Below are positions 21,504 through 24,006 of a DNA stretch of 24,006 nt, one piece after another. This DNA is from Acetobacter sp. Its GTDB lineage: Bacteria > Pseudomonadota > Alphaproteobacteria > RF32 > CAG-239. The stretch lies in assembly GCA_023665325.1 (NCBI GenBank), contig JAMPED010000005.1:1-24006 (forward strand). The letters are read 5' to 3'. The position numbers and the translations under genes were made by a program. Under the pieces are notes generated by a model, which saw only the letters and a program-made list of their open reading frames with translations, ran no database searches and was not told the origin of the DNA. Numbering within the stretch: position 1 is the stretch's first letter; every line of letters starts with the position of its first letter.

Positions 21504-22470
21504 AACTGAAATTATTGGCTGTGGACATTATTTGCCCGCTAAAGTATTGACCAATGATGATTTATCCAAAATTGTGGATACTAATGATGAGTGGATTAGC
21601 ACTCGTACAGGGATTCGCTCTCGTCATATCGTTGCTGAAAACGAATTGACTTCAGATATGGCGCTCAAAGCGGTAAATCAGGCAATGGAAAATGCTGGAG
21701 TAACCGCTGAAGAGCTAGATGTGGTTATTGTGGCAACCCTAACACCAGATTATACCACACCATCTGTTGCAGCACGAATTGCCGGCAAATTAGGTGTTAA
21801 GCAAGGTACCCCTGCATTTGATTTGGGAGCAGCTTGCTCAGGATTCGTATATGCGATGACAATGGCTGATAATATGATACGCTTAGGACAGATAAAAACA
21901 GCTGCCGTTATCGGTGTGGAGAGCCTCTCCAAAATTGTGGACTGGACAGATAGAAATACCTGCGTACTATTTGGTGATGGTGCTGGTGCCGTGATTGTTC
22001 GTGCAACAGAAGGTGCTGGAACAGCAAAAGATTGTGGTGTATTAGCAACTAAAATTTATGCAGATGGTACACAATTTGAAAATCTGGCAACAGATGGCGG
22101 AATTTCTGCAACACAAACAGCAGGATTCGTTCATATGAATGGTAAAGAAGTATTCAAATTTGCAGTTGGTGCAATGAGCGAAGCTTCCCACGCAGTATTA
22201 GAACAAGCCGGTGTAACCGCAGAAGAGATTGATTGGTTACTGCCACATCAGGCAAATATCCGCATCATTTCAAGCGTTGGACAAAAGCTTGATATCCCAA
22301 CTGAAAAAGTAATCGTTACCGTAGATCATCACGGTAACACCTCCGCAGCATCGATTCCATTAGCATTATCCGAATCTGTGAACAGTGGAAAAATCCAAAA
22401 AGGTGATTTAGTACTCATTCCTGCAATGGGTGCCGGTTTCACTTGGGGCGGATTACTTATCAGAATGTAA
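21490..22470 (+). CDS. fabH: 3-oxoacyl-ACP synthase III
   Basis: FabH condenses acetyl-CoA with malonyl-ACP to start fatty acid synthesis. The 326-residue protein carries the Cys-His-Asn triad: C116 in GAACSGF, H253 in PHQANIR and N283 in HGNTSAASIP. The N-terminus MKCTRTEIIGCGHYLP and RTGIRSRH are typical. The ATG at 21490 overlaps the plsX end by 14 bases and follows AGGAAG; an earlier in-frame start inside plsX lacks a ribosome site. Together with plsX it channels carbon into membrane lipid. Confidence 0.97.
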   Translation: MKCTRTEIIGCGHYLPAKVLTNDDLSKIVDTNDEWISTRTGIRSRHIVAENELTSDMALKAVNQAMENAGVTAEELDVVIVATLTPDYTTPSVAARIAGKLGVKQGTPAFDLGAACSGFVYAMTMADNMIRLGQIKTAAVIGVESLSKIVDWTDRNTCVLFGDGAGAVIVRATEGAGTAKDCGVLATKIYADGTQFENLATDGGISATQTAGFVHMNGKEVFKFAVGAMSEASHAVLEQAGVTAEEIDWLLPHQANIRIISSVGQKLDIPTEKVIVTVDHHGNTSAASIPLALSESVNSGKIQKGDLVLIPAMGAGFTWGGLLIRM

Positions 22471-22501
22471 AATATCTGTATAATTTAAGAGAAGTATTGA
22501 A

Positions 22502-22529
22502 TTGTACTTTTTAAGAGTTATGCTATATA
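22502..22529 (+). promoter_or_regulatory. Promoter of ihfA
   Basis: TTGTAC (22502-22507), a 16-base spacer and TATATA (22524-22529) with a TG one base before the -10 form an extended -10 promoter about 35 bases before ihfA. Confidence 0.55.
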
Positions 22530-22567
22530 AAAGAACGACAATTATATATTTTTAGGAAAGGTGAAAA

Positions 22568-22858
22568 ATGACAACAGTTACTCGTGCCGATATTGCAGAA
22601 AGCATTTGCGAAGAGATTGGCTTATCCCGCAAAGATGCCGGAGATATTTTGGATATGGTGATTGATGAGATAAAAGGTGAAATGGTATCCGGTCGGGATG
22701 TTAAAATTTCGACATTTGGTTCTTTTTTGCTAAAACGTAAAAATGCACGTATCGGTCGTAATCCGAAAACCGGTGTAGAAGCCGAAATTACACCGCGTAC
22801 GGTTATTTCTTTCCGTCCGTCAAACAGCTTAAAAACAGCTGTAAACAAAAAGAACTGA
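22568..22858 (+). CDS. ihfA: Integration host factor, alpha subunit
   Basis: A 96-residue DNA-bending protein of the HU/IHF fold. It starts VTRADIAESICEEIGLSRKDA and has VKISTFGSFLLKRKNARIGRNPKTG (about 45-69) with the intercalating-proline loop NPKTG, then RTVISFRPSNSLK. These features, with its place after fabH and before a MerR gene, favour IHF-alpha over HU. It works with IHF-beta, not in this window, in replication, recombination and transcription. AGGAAAGG precedes the ATG; a terminator follows. Confidence 0.93.
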   Translation: MTTVTRADIAESICEEIGLSRKDAGDILDMVIDEIKGEMVSGRDVKISTFGSFLLKRKNARIGRNPKTGVEAEITPRTVISFRPSNSLKTAVNKKN

Positions 22859-22883
22859 TAATAATCAGTTGCAAACAATAAAC

Positions 22884-22914
22884 AAGGGCGGTTAAACGTA
22901 AAACCGCCTTTTTT
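22884..22914 (+). terminator. Terminator of ihfA
   Basis: GGCGGTT (22887-22893) pairs with AACCGCC (22902-22908) and is followed by six T residues. It lies 26 bases after the ihfA stop. Confidence 0.8.
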
Positions 22915-22932
22915 AAATTTTCAGGAGGGATA

Positions 22933-23337
22933 ATGGGCGTTAATAAATCCAAATCAGCATTCAGAAGCATAGCTGAAGTAACGGAAGATTTAGATATTGC
23001 ACCACACGTGTTGCGATTCTGGGAAACGAAATTTAACCAGATAAAACCAATGAAGACCAAAAGCTCTCGTCGGTATTATCGTCCAGATGATGTTGAACTA
23101 TTGGCATTGATAAAAGATTTGCTCTATAATCGTCGTTACACAATTGAAGGTGTACAAAAGCTGTTTAAAAATCGTACATTAAAAGATATTTTAGGTACAG
23201 AAATTCAAAAAGATTTCTTCGAAGAGGAAACGCCAGAGCTTCCAACAGCTAGTGAACCGCTAATAACGGCGGTGCAAAATGCTGTGACTAACTTAAACGA
23301 AATCAAACAAGAGCTTTTAGCGCTCGCAAATGCATAG
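22933..23337 (+). CDS. MerR family transcriptional regulator
   Basis: A 134-residue regulator with a MerR winged HTH at about residues 10-75 ([25 protein letters not shown], then [21 protein letters not shown] and [10 protein letters not shown]). The dimerization helix is followed by a short acidic tail and no visible metal-binding cysteines, so the inducer is unknown. This regulator is commonly found directly after ihfA in Alphaproteobacteria; whether it controls ihfA is not shown. GGAGGG precedes the ATG. slyX follows after eight bases. Confidence 0.9.
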   Translation: MGVNKSKSAFRSIAEVTEDLDIAPHVLRFWETKFNQIKPMKTKSSRRYYRPDDVELLALIKDLLYNRRYTIEGVQKLFKNRTLKDILGTEIQKDFFEEETPELPTASEPLITAVQNAVTNLNEIKQELLALANA

Positions 23338-23345
23338 AGAAGAAA

Positions 23346-23555
23346 ATGTCAGAAACAGAACAACGTTTTATAGATATCGAAATGGCGCTCTCAAATCTTG
23401 AGCGTGTTGTCGAAGATTTGAATGATATCATTATCAAACAGGGCAAAGACATTGCCTTTTTGCAAAAACAAAACCATTACCTAACTGAAGCTTTCCGTAA
23501 CACACAAAACGTCGTAAAACCCGAGGAAGAAGAAACCCCGCCCCCACATTATTAA
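23346..23555 (+). CDS. slyX: SlyX family protein
   Basis: A 69-residue protein, nearly all one coiled coil (ERFIDIEMALSNLERVVEDLNDIIIKQGKDIAFLQ...), ending in TPPPHY. The length, coiled coil and the PPHY tail match SlyX, a small protein of unknown function. It begins eight bases after the MerR gene, with AGAGAAG as the ribosome site, and converges with the last gene two bases later. Confidence 0.85.
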   Translation: MSETEQRFIDIEMALSNLERVVEDLNDIIIKQGKDIAFLQKQNHYLTEAFRNTQNVVKPEEEETPPPHY

Positions 23556-23557
23556 AA

Positions 23558-24006
23558 CTACCGAGATTCGCTATTATTCTGTTTAGACATATTGATTATA
23601 TTTTCTACAAGACTTTTATCAGAATCAAAACCGGCAGCTTTGAAAATTTTTGTACTTAATTCGTTAAGAGTTTCTCTTTGTTGTTCCTGACTATCAGTTT
23701 GTGGACGAGAGGCTATTTTCTTCTGCAAACGTATATCTTGTGAACGGGCAATCGGTGAGGAAGGAAGCTCGCCTTGTTGAGCTTGTAATGTTTCTCTGAT
23801 ATCTTGAATTTCCCTATCAAAAGCTTTGCCATCTTCAATAAATTGCTCTCTCGACTCCTCAATTATTTGCCCATCCAGACCAAAAGCCTCAACAGTATGT
23901 TTAATAGCTGAAACAAAATTTTGCGCCACATATTCGCCGGCGTGTTTTGCTCCGCCCATATCATTAAACTGTTGAATCTCTTCTGCAATTTTAGCATCAA
24001 CAGTTT
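23558..24006 (-). CDS. Hypothetical protein, 5' part outside the window
   Basis: The frame is open to the window edge on the minus strand (TVDAKIAEEIQQFNDMGG), so the true start lies beyond 24006 and at least 148 residues are seen here. The sequence is hydrophilic and helical, rich in E, Q, K and S, with no membrane segment or recognised motif. A segment at about residues 60-100 of the visible part is glutamine/serine-rich linker. It converges with slyX with two bases between stops. Function unknown. Confidence 0.65.
   Translation of the reverse strand, partial: TVDAKIAEEIQQFNDMGGAKHAGEYVAQNFVSAIKHTVEAFGLDGQIIEESREQFIEDGKAFDREIQDIRETLQAQQGELPSSPIARSQDIRLQKKIASRPQTDSQEQQRETLNELSTKIFKAAGFDSDKSLVENIINMSKQNNSESR

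Noticed and set aside
1..24006. CRISPR arrays, rRNA genes, inteins in dnaB or nrdA, and selenocysteine or frameshift signals
   Set aside because: No regularly spaced direct repeats, no rRNA segments, and both dnaB and nrdA have normal lengths with intact motifs.

Overview
The window looks like chromosome of an AT-rich alphaproteobacterium. The best evidence is the block yceD(DUF177)-rpmF-plsX-fabH-ihfA-MerR with a BamE-type lipoprotein beside it, an order I associate with Alphaproteobacteria. A class Ia nrdAB pair and a YcgN/YgjP-type cluster behind dnaB fit a proteobacterium. An uncultivated gut lineage is plausible, but the species cannot be named from this sequence.

Left end (1 to about 3,540) is accessory DNA: a possible transposase tail, two tandem paralogous genes of unknown function, a coiled-coil protein, a small ORF, and a large serine recombinase. 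The recombinase frame runs antisense through the terminator and the whole gene of tRNA-Gln(UUG), which suggests the element is inserted at the 3' end of that tRNA. From 3.7 to 8.4 kb there is a small membrane protein gene, then an nrdA-nrdB-marC operon making deoxyribonucleotides. From 8.4 to 14.7 kb lies a mixed block: a GC-richer lipoprotein that looks acquired, a duplicated DUF805 protein, a two-gene CxxC-membrane/helical-protein module of unknown function, a large polytopic membrane protein, and a galE-terC operon on the minus strand.

From 14.7 to 17.9 kb, dnaB leads a tightly packed operon with two YcgN-like cysteine-cluster proteins and a YgjP-like metallopeptidase. Two DnaA-box-like sequences sit in front of it.

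The most interesting part is 17.9-18.7 kb, which has no ordinary gene. It holds (i) a 20-residue hydrophobic peptide gene on the minus strand with a very strong ribosome site buried in an mRNA hairpin, diverging from a short RNA of about 78 nt with its own promoter and terminator; the two RNAs share a 13-nt anti-Shine-Dalgarno sequence. This has the architecture of a tisB/istR-like type I toxin-antitoxin locus. (ii) A palindromic MITE-like repeat. (iii) A rod-like structured RNA of about 155 nt with promoter and terminator, in front of a small HTH gene.

From 19 kb to the end is core housekeeping: bamE, yceD, rpmF, plsX, fabH, ihfA, a MerR regulator, slyX and the end of an unknown gene that runs off the window.
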